A stretch of 64,000 nt of DNA from Grimontia celer (GTDB lineage: Bacteria > Pseudomonadota > Gammaproteobacteria > Enterobacterales > Vibrionaceae), in NCBI RefSeq assembly GCF_900055185.1, contig NZ_FIZX01000004.1:1-64000 (forward strand), in the 5' to 3' direction. The notes under the pieces are model-generated. The model searched no databases. It was not told the DNA's origin and was given only the letters and a program-made list of their open reading frames with translations. Shown piece after piece: positions 30,833 to 41,302 of the stretch. Both the position numbers and the translations under genes were made by a program. Every line of letters starts with the position of its first letter. Positions within the stretch are counted from its first letter, which is position 1.

Positions 30833-31468
30833 TCACCCAATGTTGGATGTCTCCGCGCGAACCCTATCACGGTTAAGTGCCAGCCATTGCAGCGCAATAA
30901 GAGAAGCAGCGTTTTCAACCTTGCCTTCCTTTATCCATTGCATTGCTGTGATAAACGGCACCACATGTACCAAAATATCTTCGCCTTCTTCCGGCAAACC
31001 ATGAACGCCTTCAGCATTCGACGCATCTACAAGCCCAAGATACAGATGAATGCGTTCAGAGCACCCTCCTGAACTCGACAGGTAACTGGTCATTCGCTCG
31101 AGCTTACTGACAGAAAGCCCTGCTTCCTCATCCGCTTCGCGCACAGCGACCTCCTCTGGGGATTCATCTTTATCGATGATCCCTGCGACAATCTCTAACT
31201 GCCAGGGAGAATCGCTTGCCATCATTGCTCCGATGCGGATTTGCTCAACCATCACAACCTTGTCAGTCACCGGGTCATAAGGGAGCATCGCGACGGCGTG
31301 GCCTCGCTCGAATAGCTCGCGTTCAATGGCATCACTCCAGCCACCGGCAAAAAGTCGATGACGAAAGCGATATTTCACCATCTTAAAGTAACCATTATAG
31401 ACAACGTCGTTTGCTTCAATTTTGACGTCGTCTTTCCCAAATTGGGATGGTGTATTTTGCTGTGGCAC
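30833..31468 (-). CDS. nudF: ADP-ribose diphosphatase NudF
   Basis: This 211-aa Nudix hydrolase splits ADP-ribose to AMP and ribose 5-phosphate. The Nudix box GIIDKDESPEEVAVREADEE (about 98) is complete. It is the first gene of the nudF-yqiB-cpdA-yqiA-parE-parC cluster and divergent from tolC across 256 bp, as in E. coli. Confidence 0.95.
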   Translation of the reverse strand: MPQQNTPSQFGKDDVKIEANDVVYNGYFKMVKYRFRHRLFAGGWSDAIERELFERGHAVAMLPYDPVTDKVVMVEQIRIGAMMASDSPWQLEIVAGIIDKDESPEEVAVREADEEAGLSVSKLERMTSYLSSSGGCSERIHLYLGLVDASNAEGVHGLPEEGEDILVHVVPFITAMQWIKEGKVENAASLIALQWLALNRDRVRAETSNIG

Positions 31469-31724
31469 GGAATATCCCTTTATTCCTGCAAACGGGGAGC
31501 AAATGATAAATGGTCGAAATGTGGAGCCGCAATGTCATACCTTCACTTTTTTGGTATGGATTGCAGAATTATTTGAATATCTTTATGGTTCAGATGGTTT
31601 TACAATCAATTTTTCTCAAGAAACCATCACATTGTCAGTTCCAAGTAAGCATCCATAGTTTACACTAGGGTCGGACACCTATTGGCAATTGACGAGATAA
31701 CGATAAGTTCAGGGACTACCTATT

Positions 31725-33041
31725 ATGAAAAAATTGCTCCCCCTTTTTATCGGGGTTGCGCTAGGCACTGCCGCTCCCCTGGCAAGCGCTGACGATTTGA
31801 TTCAGGTTTACGAGCAGGCGAAACAAAGCGACCCACAACTTCTACAAGCCGCTGCAACTAAAGACGCTGCTTTTGCTGCTGTCGATACCAACCGCGGTAC
31901 GCTGCTGCCACAAATTAACCTTAACGCAGGCTACAATTTGTCTCGCAACAGCGATGACAGTATTAATGACACCGACACACTGACTGCCGGCATTACTCTT
32001 AGCCAAGAGCTTTTCGAGCAGAATAGCTGGATTAACCTTGATATCGCAGAAATTACTGCCCGTCAGGCTGATGCAGTTTATGCGGCAGAACAACAAGGTC
32101 TTATGCTTCGTGTCTCACAAGCATACTTCAATGTGCTTCGCGCTATTGATGATCTGATTTTCGTGCGCGCAGAGAAAGCTGCAGTTGGTCGTCAATTAGA
32201 ACAAACCAAGCAGCGCTTTGAAGTGGGTCTATCTGCAATCACTGACGTGCATGATGCACAAGCACAGTATGACTCCGTGCTGGCTCAGGAAATTCTGTCT
32301 GAAAACCAGGTTTCCAACAGCTACGAAGAACTTCGTGAGATCACTGGCACCCGTCATGCTGACCTCTACGTACTGAACACTAAAACTTTCTCTGCCACCC
32401 GCCCAGAACAAGTTGCCGATGAGCTGGTTAAGCAAGCAGAAGAGGGCAACCTGAGCCTGCTGGCACAGCGCATTTCTCGCGATGCAGCGAAGGAGCGTAT
32501 TAGCCTGGCAGAGTCTGGCCACCTACCTTCTCTGACATTTGATGCAGGTTATAATTATACCAATCAAGAAAACCGCTCTAATTCCTCTAACGATATAGAT
32601 AACAGTGAACTGAGGGGTGGTATCAACTTCAACATGCCTCTGTACAGTGGTGGAACTATCAGCGCTGGCGTGAAAGAAGCGCAGTTTAACTATGTTGCTG
32701 CGTCTGAGCAGTTGGAGGGTACATACCGCTCGACTGTGAAAGATGTTCGTGCGTTTTACAACAACATCAACGCCAGCATCGGTGCACTTCGTGCGTATGA
32801 ACAAACCGTGGTTTCACAGCGCTCTGCGTTGGAAGCAACAGAAGCCGGCTTCGAAGTGGGTACCCGTACTATCGTAGACGTACTGGATGCGACCCGTCGC
32901 CTTTACGATGCGAACCGTAACCTGTCGGATGCACGTTACGATTACATCATCAGCGTATTGCAATTGCGTCAAGCGGTGGGCACGCTGAACGAACAAGATC
33001 TGGTTGATATCAACAACGGTCTGCTTCCACCGAAAAAATAA
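31725..33041 (+). CDS. tolC: Outer membrane channel TolC
   Basis: This 438-aa trimeric outer-membrane efflux duct serves drug efflux pumps and type I secretion. It has a signal peptide (about 1-22, cleavage after ASA) and two homologous halves, each with long coiled-coil helices. Conserved segments are AEQQGLMLRVSQAYFNVLRA and FEVGTRTIVDVLDATRRLYDA. It is shorter than E. coli TolC because the C-terminal tail is missing, as is usual in vibrios. Confidence 0.95.
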   Translation: MKKLLPLFIGVALGTAAPLASADDLIQVYEQAKQSDPQLLQAAATKDAAFAAVDTNRGTLLPQINLNAGYNLSRNSDDSINDTDTLTAGITLSQELFEQNSWINLDIAEITARQADAVYAAEQQGLMLRVSQAYFNVLRAIDDLIFVRAEKAAVGRQLEQTKQRFEVGLSAITDVHDAQAQYDSVLAQEILSENQVSNSYEELREITGTRHADLYVLNTKTFSATRPEQVADELVKQAEEGNLSLLAQRISRDAAKERISLAESGHLPSLTFDAGYNYTNQENRSNSSNDIDNSELRGGINFNMPLYSGGTISAGVKEAQFNYVAASEQLEGTYRSTVKDVRAFYNNINASIGALRAYEQTVVSQRSALEATEAGFEVGTRTIVDVLDATRRLYDANRNLSDARYDYIISVLQLRQAVGTLNEQDLVDINNGLLPPKK

Positions 33042-33056
33042 CTTTTCGGTAAGTAT

Positions 33057-33086
33057 CAAAAAGGCGCCTAAGGCGCCTTTTTTGTT
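33057..33086. terminator. Terminator between tolC and hldE
   Basis: The perfect palindrome AAAGGCGCC-taa-GGCGCCTTT with T-run lies between convergent stops. Confidence 0.85.
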
Positions 33087-33113
33087 TCCAACTCACTTTG
33101 CCACAAAAAGGGG

Positions 33114-34550
33114 TTAAGCCTTGTTGTGACCGCCTAGGATAGAGTTGATGATCTCTGTGGTTGAGCAACCGTCTTCGAAATTCAGCACGCGAACTTCACC
33201 GCCTGCGGCAATCACTTCTTCACCGCCAGCGATATCTTCAGGCTTATAATCGCCGCCTTTCACCAAGAGATTAGGCAGCACTTCACTGATAAGACGTTGC
33301 GGCGTTTCTTCACCGAATGGTACAACCCAATCCACAGCACCCAGACCTGCCAATACAGCCATGCGGCGATCGGTAGGATTTACCGGACGACCAGGACCTT
33401 TTAGTCCACGCACAGATTCGTCAGTATTCACGGCAACAATCAGACGATCGCCCAGTTTTGCTGCTTCATTTAGGTACGCCACGTGGCCAGCATGCAGAAT
33501 GTCGAAACATCCGTTCGTCATCACCACTTTCTCACCACGGGATTGAGCCATCTGCACTGCTGCTTTCAGCTGTTCTTCAGTGACAACACCATAACCAGAA
33601 TGATGGCTGCCATGCACAGCTTCCGTCAGTTCAATGGTAGACAGAGTGGATGTGCCCAACTTGCCAACCACGACACCAGCGGCAGCATTTGCCAGCGCAC
33701 AGGCGTCTTCGATAGGCTTGCCTGCCGCCAAAGAAGCCGCCAGCACCGAAATCACGGTATCGCCCGCACCTGTCACGTCATACACTTCTTTTGCCAGCGT
33801 TGGCAGGTTCAGTGGCTCATGCTCTTTGCGAAGCAAAGTCATGCCGTTTTCACTGCGGGTTACCAGCAGAGCTTCGAATTCGAATTTTTCGATAAGCGCC
33901 AAACCACGCTCAACAATATCTTCTTCCGTGCGGCAAGTACCCACAACAGCTTCAAATTCGCTCATGTTTGGCGTCAGCAACGTTGCACCACGGTAGCGTT
34001 CAAAGTCAGCACCTTTCGGGTCGACCAGCGTAGCAACACCTGCCTGACGCGCCAGTTGGATCATAGGCTGAACATTTTCCAGTGCGCCTTTCGCGTAATC
34101 CGACAGGATCATAGCCTTGGCTTTTGGCAGTGCCGCTTCAATACGCTCAAGAATTGGCTGAACGTCTACATCGTGGAAGCCTTCTTCAAAATCCAGACGA
34201 ATCAACTGCTGGTTACGGCTCATTACACGCAATTTGGTGATGGTCGGAAAATTCTCCAAACCAACAAAATCACATTCCACTTTCAGCGAGCTCAACGTGT
34301 TGTTCAGCACTTGCGCTTGCTCATCCTGGCCTACCAAACCAATCAGTTGTGCCTTGCCACCCAGCGCTGCGATATTCATCGCCACGTTGGCAGCACCGCC
34401 TGGACGCTCTTCAGTCTGGTTGATTTTAACGACCGGTACCGGAGCTTCCGGAGAGATACGTCCCGTTGGGCCATACCAATAGCGGTCAAGCATGACATCT
34501 CCAACAACCAGAACGTCGGCTTGCTGATAATCAGGCAAAGTCAGTTTCAT
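33114..34550 (-). CDS. hldE: Bifunctional heptose-7-P kinase / heptose-1-P adenylyltransferase
   Basis: This 478-aa enzyme makes ADP-heptose for the LPS inner core. The N-terminal PfkB kinase domain (1-320) has the GAGDTVIS active-site motif. The C-terminal nucleotidyltransferase domain (340-478) has [12 protein letters not shown] with the HxGH signature. Both domains look intact. Confidence 0.96.
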   Translation of the reverse strand: MKLTLPDYQQADVLVVGDVMLDRYWYGPTGRISPEAPVPVVKINQTEERPGGAANVAMNIAALGGKAQLIGLVGQDEQAQVLNNTLSSLKVECDFVGLENFPTITKLRVMSRNQQLIRLDFEEGFHDVDVQPILERIEAALPKAKAMILSDYAKGALENVQPMIQLARQAGVATLVDPKGADFERYRGATLLTPNMSEFEAVVGTCRTEEDIVERGLALIEKFEFEALLVTRSENGMTLLRKEHEPLNLPTLAKEVYDVTGAGDTVISVLAASLAAGKPIEDACALANAAAGVVVGKLGTSTLSTIELTEAVHGSHHSGYGVVTEEQLKAAVQMAQSRGEKVVMTNGCFDILHAGHVAYLNEAAKLGDRLIVAVNTDESVRGLKGPGRPVNPTDRRMAVLAGLGAVDWVVPFGEETPQRLISEVLPNLLVKGGDYKPEDIAGGEEVIAAGGEVRVLNFEDGCSTTEIINSILGGHNKA

Positions 34551-34753
34551 TGTTTTCTCCAGGGAAAAAGGAACGTCGGCGATATTACCATAAACACATC
34601 ACTGCAACAGCCATGCGGGCAACAACTCACTTCTTCTATGTCTTTCAATTGCTACAGTAAGATAGCTTGTTGACGAACTCTGACTATTTCAAAAGTTTCG
34701 GTATACAATGACGACCTTATTTTCTCGCTTGATTCAGGAAACACGACAACGCT

Positions 34754-35683
34754 ATGAGCAACAATTCTGAAGCGCCCACTTTCCAATGGTCCTTACTACA
34801 TCCTAAGTATTGGCACACCTGGATTGGTGTCGGGTTGATGTTCCTAATAAGTTGGATGCCTTATCGCGTGCAACGCTTCCTTGGCCGGAAGCTTGGTTTG
34901 CTGATCATGAAGTTCTTCAAAAGCCGCAAGAAGATTGCTTCGCGAAATCTGGAGCTTTGCTTCCCGGAGATGACAGGCGGTGAACGAGAAGCCTTGCTGA
35001 AGGAAAACTTCCAGCATATGGGCTTAGCGTTTTTTGAAACTTGCATGGCATGGTTCTGGCCAGCATGGCGTATCAAGAAACACATGAAATACGAAGGTTT
35101 TGAGCAAATCGAAGAGTTCAAAGCCAACAATGAAGGTGTACTGGTGGTAGCAGTGCATTCATTTAACTTAGAGTTGGGTGCCCGCGCTTTCGGGGTTCAT
35201 ACTTCTGGTTATGGTGTATACCGACCTAACACTAACCCGGTCTACGACTGGTTCCAATACCGTGGCCGAACCCGCGAGAACAAATGCATTGATCGTCGCG
35301 ACGTGAAGCAGATGATCAAACGCCTGCGCCAAGGCGAGCTGGTTTGGTATGCACCGGACCATGACTATGGCCGTCACCGCTATGCATGGGCGCCACTGTT
35401 TGCGGTCGAAAAAGCCTGCACTACGACGGGTACACACCTGCTTGCTTCTGCCAGCAAATGTAAAGTCGCTACATTCACCATCACGAGAGACCGTGAAGGC
35501 ACTGGCTACACCATGAGACTGGATCCGCCAATGGAAGCTTTCCCTTACGATGATGCCGAAGCCTCTGCGGTTTATACCAATAAGTTTGTGGAACGATCGA
35601 TCATGCGTGCGCCTGAGCAGTACATGTGGCTGCACCGCCGATTCAAGAGCCGTCCTGAAGGCGAACCCTCGCTATATGACTGA
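34754..35683 (+). CDS. lpxL: Lipid A lauroyl acyltransferase (LpxL family)
   Basis: This 309-aa late acyltransferase adds a secondary acyl chain to Kdo2-lipid IVA. One N-terminal membrane helix (about 18-38) is followed by the catalytic pair His135/Glu140 in VHSFNLELGARAFG. The VYRPN segment, VWYAPDHDYG and C-terminal QYMWLHRRFKSRPEG favour LpxL over LpxM. Acyl specificity cannot be read from sequence. Its 3' flank holds the first CCTAGG cluster. Confidence 0.92.
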   Translation: MSNNSEAPTFQWSLLHPKYWHTWIGVGLMFLISWMPYRVQRFLGRKLGLLIMKFFKSRKKIASRNLELCFPEMTGGEREALLKENFQHMGLAFFETCMAWFWPAWRIKKHMKYEGFEQIEEFKANNEGVLVVAVHSFNLELGARAFGVHTSGYGVYRPNTNPVYDWFQYRGRTRENKCIDRRDVKQMIKRLRQGELVWYAPDHDYGRHRYAWAPLFAVEKACTTTGTHLLASASKCKVATFTITRDREGTGYTMRLDPPMEAFPYDDAEASAVYTNKFVERSIMRAPEQYMWLHRRFKSRPEGEPSLYD

Positions 35684-35717
35684 GTTATCAATGGGCTAGA
35701 TCCTGCGAGTAATTCTG

Positions 35718-35752
35718 CAAAAAGCGGCACTGAATCAGTAGCCGCTTTTTCA
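35718..35752. terminator. Terminator between lpxL and glnE
   Basis: The stem AAAAGCGGCACTGA/TCAGTAGCCGCTTTT (one mismatch) with T-run lies in the convergent gap. The same GCGGCACTG...CAG..GCCGC hairpin recurs at 50,014 and 52,724. Confidence 0.85.
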
Positions 35753-35755
35753 TTT

Positions 35756-35784
35756 CCTAGGCTCTAGATCCTACTCTTCCTAGG
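35756..35784. repeat. CCTAGG cluster A (lpxL/glnE)
   Basis: Two CCTAGG hexamers (35,756 and 35,779) flank a TCTAGA (35,763), immediately right of the terminator hairpin and 7 bp before the glnE stop. This is the smallest of four related clusters in this window. Confidence 0.75.
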
Positions 35785-35791
35785 GCCTGTT

Positions 35792-38644
35792 TTACACAGG
35801 CTCCATCCACTCTTCCCAAGCCGCTTTCACCGCTTCGCGCTCTGCTATGAACGCACTGTCTTCAACTTCCACAGACGCATCAAGTAGGTTCAGACGATGA
35901 ATTTCATCGCGCATCGCAACATAAGCATCCCGTAAGGTTAGTGCTTGCGGCGTACTGAGAATGCCCGCTTGTGCCATGTCTTCAAGGATGCGGACGTTAT
36001 CGCTCCATCGGGTCAATGCTGGTTCGTCATTGGCATTCGCCAGCACGAAGAACTGGGTCATAAATTCAATATCAGTAATCCCGCCCGGATCCTGTTTGAT
36101 GTGGAATTTGTCCTTCTCTTTGCTACCAAGGTGGTCGCGCATTTTATGGCGCATCTCGACCACTTCCTTACGCAGGGCATCAACGTCGCGCTCTTTCGTC
36201 AGTACGCGCTTACGCACATCTGCAAAGCCCTTTGTCAGCAGTGCATCACCATAAACCAAACGGGTACGCACCAGCGCCTGATGCTCCCAGGTCCAGGCCT
36301 CTTCGTTTTGGTATTCTTCGAACGACTCGAGCGTTGTCACCAGCATTCCTGAAGCACCAGAGGGGCGAAGGCGGGTATCGATTTCATACAACACGCCTGA
36401 TGCTGTCCGAGTAGAAAATAGATGGACGATACGCTGAGCCAGTCGCAGATAGAACTGGCGGCTGTCTATCTCTTTCGGGCCGTCAGTGTAGGTGTTATCC
36501 GGGCAATCGTGCACAAACACCACATCCAAGTCTGAGTTGTAACCGAGCTCAATGCCTCCAACTTTGCCGTAACCAATTACCGCAAAGCCACGGCCATCTC
36601 GGCCAGACAGGTGAGATGGTTGCCCGTACTTTTCCGTCATCTGATACCAGGCCTGATTCACCACAGCTTCCACAATGGCTTCCGCCAAATAGGTTAAGTG
36701 ATCGCTCACCTTCATCACTGGCAGTACGTCAGCAATATCAGCCGCTGCGATACGGAGCAGCTGGGTTTGCTTGAACTGGCGGATGTTTTCCATTTGCTGT
36801 TCCATATCCTCTTCCGGAATACGGGCGAGAAAATCAAACAGCTCGTTGCGGTATTGATCGAGTGGCGTTGGATTGTAAAGGTGTTGCAGATCCAGAAGTT
36901 CATCCAGAAGGATAGGGTAATTCGCCAGTTGCTCGGCCACCATTGGGCTTGCACTGCAAAGGCGTACTAATTGGGTAATTGCTCCATGGTGCTCATCGAG
37001 AAGTTCCAGGTACGTTGTACGCGTCGCGATACGAACCAGCAGTTTGAGCACCCGCTCAAGCACCGCCATTGCATCTGTACGGCACACAATGTGGCTGAGC
37101 ATCAGAGGCATAAGGCGGTTCACCACTTCACGACCTCGAGGGCCCAAAGTGCGTTTTGCTAACTCTTCTTTGAATCGCAGCAATGCTTTGGCCTGATCTT
37201 CAGCGCTTTGTGCCTGCATGTCGCTCAGGATCTTCTCGACCAAGTCAGGATCACGTGCAGCATCCCAGATCTCACTGAATTCAGCGCCGATCTTCTCTTC
37301 TTCGTTTTCCTCTTCGTCGCCAATCAGATTATCGAAGATGTCGTGGACACCCTGCATGTGGAAAGCAATCTTCTCACGAAGCGCGTCCCACTCCGTTTCA
37401 CCCATAGCCACGGCAAGACGCAACCTATCACGATCGTTATCAGGCAAGGTTTGGGTCTGTTTATCACCAATGGCTTGCAGCAAATTCTCTACTCTACGCA
37501 GGTAGCGGTATGATGCTTCGAGCGTGTCAGCTTCCTTCTCCGGCAGCAGCTCCAGTTCGCGAATCGCATTCAAAGTGATGAAAAGGCCACGTTTACGCAA
37601 AATCGGATCGCGACCGCCTCGGATAAGCTGGAAAGACTGGACGATAAACTCGATTTCACGAATACCACCCGCCCCCAACTTAATGTTGTCTGTCAGGCCA
37701 CGGCGACGCACTTCACTGCGGATCATCGCCTTCATACGACGTAGAGACTGGATCGCACTGAAATCGATATATCGGCGGAACACAAAAGGACGCAGCATCT
37801 GACGGAGAGTCTGGTAACAGGCAAACTGCTCTTTCCCCATCACCCGCGCTTTGATCATCGCGTAACGTTCCCAATCTCGTCCCTGCTCCTGATAGTAATC
37901 TTCAAGCGCCGCGAAACTCATGACCAATGGGCCACTATCACCAAACGGGCGAAGGCGCATGTCGACGCGATAACAGAAACCATCATACGTTTGCTGATCC
38001 AACGCTTTGATCAAACGCTGACCGAGACGGGTGAAGAACTGGGCATTGGCAATGCTGCGACGCGCGCCTTGGGTTTCGCCGTTCTCAGGGTATGTAAAAA
38101 TAAGGTCGATATCAGAAGAGAAATTCAGCTCGCCGCCGCCCAACTTACCCATGCCGAGGATCAACATTGGCTGTGGATTTCCGTCTGCATCACAGGGCGT
38201 TCCCCACTCATTGCAGCAGAAACGGTAAAGCCAGCCGTAAGCTTCCATGATCATGGCTTCTGCCAGTTTAGAGAGATGGGCGAGACCATCATCAAGGGAA
38301 ATGGCGTCGTTAAAGTCATGCCATGCCAGCCAAACCATCTCACGTCGACGGAAACGGCGAAGCTCACGCAATAGGCTATTTTCATCCTGCTGGCTATCGA
38401 GTTGCTCTTTCAGCAGTTTACGGTATTGCGCGATACGAAGACCGGAGCCGAGATTATCCTTTAACCAAGGCAGCAGGTTTTCGTCATGAAGCACCGATTC
38501 ATTGATGAAGTCGCTCAGTGCCAATGTGCGGGAAAGGGTCTCCCTGTCAGCACCTTGCCATTGTTCAAGGTTATCAGGCTGTTTTTCAGCCAGAGTGTCG
38601 ATAGCGCGAGTTGCGCAAGCATCCAGTTCCGTGGGAAGCGACAT
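35792..38644 (-). CDS. glnE: Bifunctional glutamine synthetase adenylyltransferase/deadenylase
   Basis: This 950-aa enzyme adds and removes AMP on glutamine synthetase in response to PII and glutamine. Two nucleotidyltransferase domains are visible: N-terminal with [11 protein letters not shown] (about 176-186; deadenylase) and C-terminal with [11 protein letters not shown] (about 700; adenylylase). Each is followed by a helical domain. Length matches the family. Confidence 0.97.
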   Translation of the reverse strand: MSLPTELDACATRAIDTLAEKQPDNLEQWQGADRETLSRTLALSDFINESVLHDENLLPWLKDNLGSGLRIAQYRKLLKEQLDSQQDENSLLRELRRFRRREMVWLAWHDFNDAISLDDGLAHLSKLAEAMIMEAYGWLYRFCCNEWGTPCDADGNPQPMLILGMGKLGGGELNFSSDIDLIFTYPENGETQGARRSIANAQFFTRLGQRLIKALDQQTYDGFCYRVDMRLRPFGDSGPLVMSFAALEDYYQEQGRDWERYAMIKARVMGKEQFACYQTLRQMLRPFVFRRYIDFSAIQSLRRMKAMIRSEVRRRGLTDNIKLGAGGIREIEFIVQSFQLIRGGRDPILRKRGLFITLNAIRELELLPEKEADTLEASYRYLRRVENLLQAIGDKQTQTLPDNDRDRLRLAVAMGETEWDALREKIAFHMQGVHDIFDNLIGDEEENEEEKIGAEFSEIWDAARDPDLVEKILSDMQAQSAEDQAKALLRFKEELAKRTLGPRGREVVNRLMPLMLSHIVCRTDAMAVLERVLKLLVRIATRTTYLELLDEHHGAITQLVRLCSASPMVAEQLANYPILLDELLDLQHLYNPTPLDQYRNELFDFLARIPEEDMEQQMENIRQFKQTQLLRIAAADIADVLPVMKVSDHLTYLAEAIVEAVVNQAWYQMTEKYGQPSHLSGRDGRGFAVIGYGKVGGIELGYNSDLDVVFVHDCPDNTYTDGPKEIDSRQFYLRLAQRIVHLFSTRTASGVLYEIDTRLRPSGASGMLVTTLESFEEYQNEEAWTWEHQALVRTRLVYGDALLTKGFADVRKRVLTKERDVDALRKEVVEMRHKMRDHLGSKEKDKFHIKQDPGGITDIEFMTQFFVLANANDEPALTRWSDNVRILEDMAQAGILSTPQALTLRDAYVAMRDEIHRLNLLDASVEVEDSAFIAEREAVKAAWEEWMEPV

Positions 38645-38689
38645 CGGTGATCTTTCCTTTGAGCTTTCTAGTTAACCTTAAAATATCAT

Positions 38690-38720
38690 AAAAAAAGCCC
38701 ACACAATCGGTGGGCTTCCT
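38690..38720 (-). terminator. Terminator after the chemoreceptor gene
   Basis: The stem AAGCCCAC/GTGGGCTT is followed on the minus strand by TTTTTTTA, 17 bp past the stop at 38,737. Confidence 0.8.
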
Positions 38721-38736
38721 CATTCCTAAACGGAAA

Positions 38737-40335
38737 TCAAACTGCGAACTCTTTGATTTTCAGATCAAGCTTTTCTGCATTGCCCTGCATGCTTTCTGAG
38801 GTTTCCGCCAGCTCAGTCACCACAGTCACAGACGCCTCCACCAGCTCTCGGACATTGGTCAGATTCTGATTCATCTCATCAGCCACTGAGGCTTGCTGCT
38901 CTGCGGCGGTGGCGATATGGAAGTTCATGTCGTTGATTTGGGAGATTTGCTCCACAATCAGGTTGAGCTCTTCGCCCGCTTTGCTGACTGACTCTACGCT
39001 TTCCACGGCTTCCACCACGCTTTGCTCCATCAGGCCAACCGCCTGCTGAGCTGAAGACTGAAGCTGGGTGATCATATCCTGAATTTCTAAAGTGGCTTTC
39101 TGAGTGTTTTGCGCCAGGTTACGCACTTCATCGGCTACCACGGCAAAGCCTCGGCCCATTTCACCAGCACGCGCTGCCTCAATCGCGGCATTAAGTGCCA
39201 GCAAGTTGGTCTGCTCTGAAATCCCCTGAATGGTCACTACAACAGAACTGATTTTCTCAACGCGCTCTTCCACCTGATTGACTACGCTCGCTGACTCGCG
39301 GATATCATCAGACAGCTTGTTGATAGTCGAAATCGTGTTGCTCACGTACTGCTGACCGTTCGCCACCTGTTCGCGGGATGCTTCTGTCGCCTGTGAAGCT
39401 GCACGCGCATGGCCCGCAACATCTTGTACTGTGGAAGTCATTTCGCTCATTGCTGACGCCAACTGGTCGATCTCACCGAATTGCTCTTTGGCAGATTCGC
39501 GGGTCTCGTCCATGCTGATGCTCATCACCTCAGCCATATCAGACAATTCTTCCGAAGAGTGACGCTGCGTTTTAATCACGCTCGACAGTTGAATACGGCT
39601 TTTTTCCAGTTCACGCGCCAGCTCACCGAACTCGTCTTTGCAGTCCATCACCACTGGCACACTCAGATTCTTCTGAGCCATATTACGCATACCGTCGATC
39701 AAGCAATTGATTTGGCGAAGCATCAGGTTAGAGCCGCCCAGCAGTATGACCATAAAGGCAACAATCATAAGCGCGGTTTGCCATGCCACCTGAATCAGAT
39801 AAGCGTTGTAGTATTGTTCAGCCGCGGAATCTGGTTGGGAAGAAATGGACAGCCAATCCGTGTTTCCTACAGGCACGGCAATGCCATGACGCCCTTCGTT
39901 AGCAAGATGGTAGGTAAATTCACCCTGAGTATTTCGAATCACTTCTGTCAGCATTCGGCCATTTTCAAGTGGCAGGTTCAATCCATCAAAATTACGGATG
40001 CTTGGATGCGCCAGAACTTCACCGGTTTTACGGTTGGTGAAGTAGATGTATTGGTTAATTTCGCTGGTCGCGTTTTCTCGGCTCACCACACGCTGAAGCA
40101 GCGATGTGCCGTTCTCTTCTTTCAGAAGCTCTTTTGCCATTTCAGCACTTCGCAATGCCAGACTATGGCTTTGCGCTTCAGTGACCTCACTGACAGAGTC
40201 TCGAAACGTATTGGCGTCCCACAACTGTTTTGCCACCAATAGCAAGGTACTGAAAACCATTAAAAGAATGAGTTTGGGAACCAGTTTGATGTTGGCAACG
40301 GCCTTTTCCCAAGGCCTGAATATCATCTGTGACAT
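38737..40335 (-). CDS. Methyl-accepting chemotaxis protein
   Basis: This 532-aa transmembrane chemoreceptor has TM1 at about 20-40, a periplasmic cache-like sensor (about 45-180), TM2 at about 187-207, a HAMP region and a long signalling coiled coil. The hairpin tip is intact: EQTNLLALNAAIEAARAGEMGRGFAVVADEVRNLA, residues about 375-410. The ligand is unknown. It is divergent from the ion channel gene. Confidence 0.95.
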   Translation of the reverse strand: MSQMIFRPWEKAVANIKLVPKLILLMVFSTLLLVAKQLWDANTFRDSVSEVTEAQSHSLALRSAEMAKELLKEENGTSLLQRVVSRENATSEINQYIYFTNRKTGEVLAHPSIRNFDGLNLPLENGRMLTEVIRNTQGEFTYHLANEGRHGIAVPVGNTDWLSISSQPDSAAEQYYNAYLIQVAWQTALMIVAFMVILLGGSNLMLRQINCLIDGMRNMAQKNLSVPVVMDCKDEFGELARELEKSRIQLSSVIKTQRHSSEELSDMAEVMSISMDETRESAKEQFGEIDQLASAMSEMTSTVQDVAGHARAASQATEASREQVANGQQYVSNTISTINKLSDDIRESASVVNQVEERVEKISSVVVTIQGISEQTNLLALNAAIEAARAGEMGRGFAVVADEVRNLAQNTQKATLEIQDMITQLQSSAQQAVGLMEQSVVEAVESVESVSKAGEELNLIVEQISQINDMNFHIATAAEQQASVADEMNQNLTNVRELVEASVTVVTELAETSESMQGNAEKLDLKIKEFAV

Positions 40336-40486
40336 TCTCGATGACTCCTTGATAGTTGCATCGCGTAAACTGCGATACAGTAGAGAGAAAGCAAGCGGAA
40401 TAGGGTTAGGTATCTGTCGAGCGTTAACTTCGGTGGAGATGCTAAACCCTAAAAAACTAACGGCAGCACAGGTTGTTTATTGAGTG

Positions 40487-41269
40487 ATGAGCGAGACCGA
40501 AACGAAAAACTTAGATCTGAATCCGATGGGATTGTTGAGTCTGTTGCTTTCCTTTGTCTCACTTTGTGTGGTCACTACCATTTTATTGCTGCCTAAAAGC
40601 GACCCTCTTTATACCTTATTGCTAGGCATCGATACGCTGATTTGTCTGATATTTTTGCTACAAATCGCCCTACATCTTCTTAAAAGTGATAACAAAGTCA
40701 CTTATTTGAAAGCACATTGGATAGATATTCTCGCCAGCATCCCTGTGGTTGAAGCACTACGTTTCGCCCGCATTTTCCAAATATTCCGCGTAATCCGTCT
40801 TATTCAGCAAAGTCAGTCACTGCTCACTTACATGAGCGAAAACCGGAACGAAACCACCATGGCGACCATTCTGTTGCTGCTGACGGTTCTTGTTTCCACA
40901 GGCTCTGCAGCGGTTTTCGCACTCGAAAGCCCTTCAGACGAGGCCAACATCACTAGCCTGACTGATGCTATCTGGTGGGTGTTTGTCACTATTTCTACCG
41001 TAGGCTACGGCGATTACTACCCTGTGACACCGGCAGGACGCGCTGTCGCGGTAATAGTGATTATGTGTGGTGTTGGTATTTTTGGTGCTATCACTGGCCT
41101 TGTGACTTCCTATGTCACCAAGCCAGAGAAGAAAGCGCAGGAAAGAGAAGAACGCCGCCGCGAAGCGTTGGAACTTATTCTCACGCAGCAAACTGAAATA
41201 TTGGAACGCCTTACAGCAATTGAAGCCAAGCTGGAGAACAAACCACCTTCGCAGCAAGCAAAAAAATAG
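40487..41269 (+). CDS. Voltage-gated-type potassium channel
   Basis: This 260-aa six-helix Kv-like channel subunit has an S4-like segment with regularly spaced arginines (LRFARIFQIFRVIRLIQ, about 91-107). A pore loop follows with the K+ selectivity filter TVGYGD (171-176). The C-terminal charged coiled coil (about 215-250) may mediate tetramer assembly. Start: ATG at 40,487, with a GTG one codon upstream also possible. Confidence 0.93.
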   Translation: MSETETKNLDLNPMGLLSLLLSFVSLCVVTTILLLPKSDPLYTLLLGIDTLICLIFLLQIALHLLKSDNKVTYLKAHWIDILASIPVVEALRFARIFQIFRVIRLIQQSQSLLTYMSENRNETTMATILLLLTVLVSTGSAAVFALESPSDEANITSLTDAIWWVFVTISTVGYGDYYPVTPAGRAVAVIVIMCGVGIFGAITGLVTSYVTKPEKKAQEREERRREALELILTQQTEILERLTAIEAKLENKPPSQQAKK

Positions 41270-41289
41270 CGCCATCAGGCGCTATTTTT
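41262..41289. terminator. Terminator between channel gene and ygiF
   Basis: The 12-bp perfect stem AAAAATAGCGCC/GGCGCTATTTTT includes the stop codon of the channel gene. The convergent ygiF ends 14 bp away. Confidence 0.85.
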
Positions 41290-41302
41290 AAACATTCAGA
41301 AT

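Noticed and set aside
33483-34673. 396-codon plus-strand ORF opposite hldE
   Set aside because: It is antisense to the intact hldE gene, and its composition (Gln, His, Cys, Phe rich) is that of a reverse frame.
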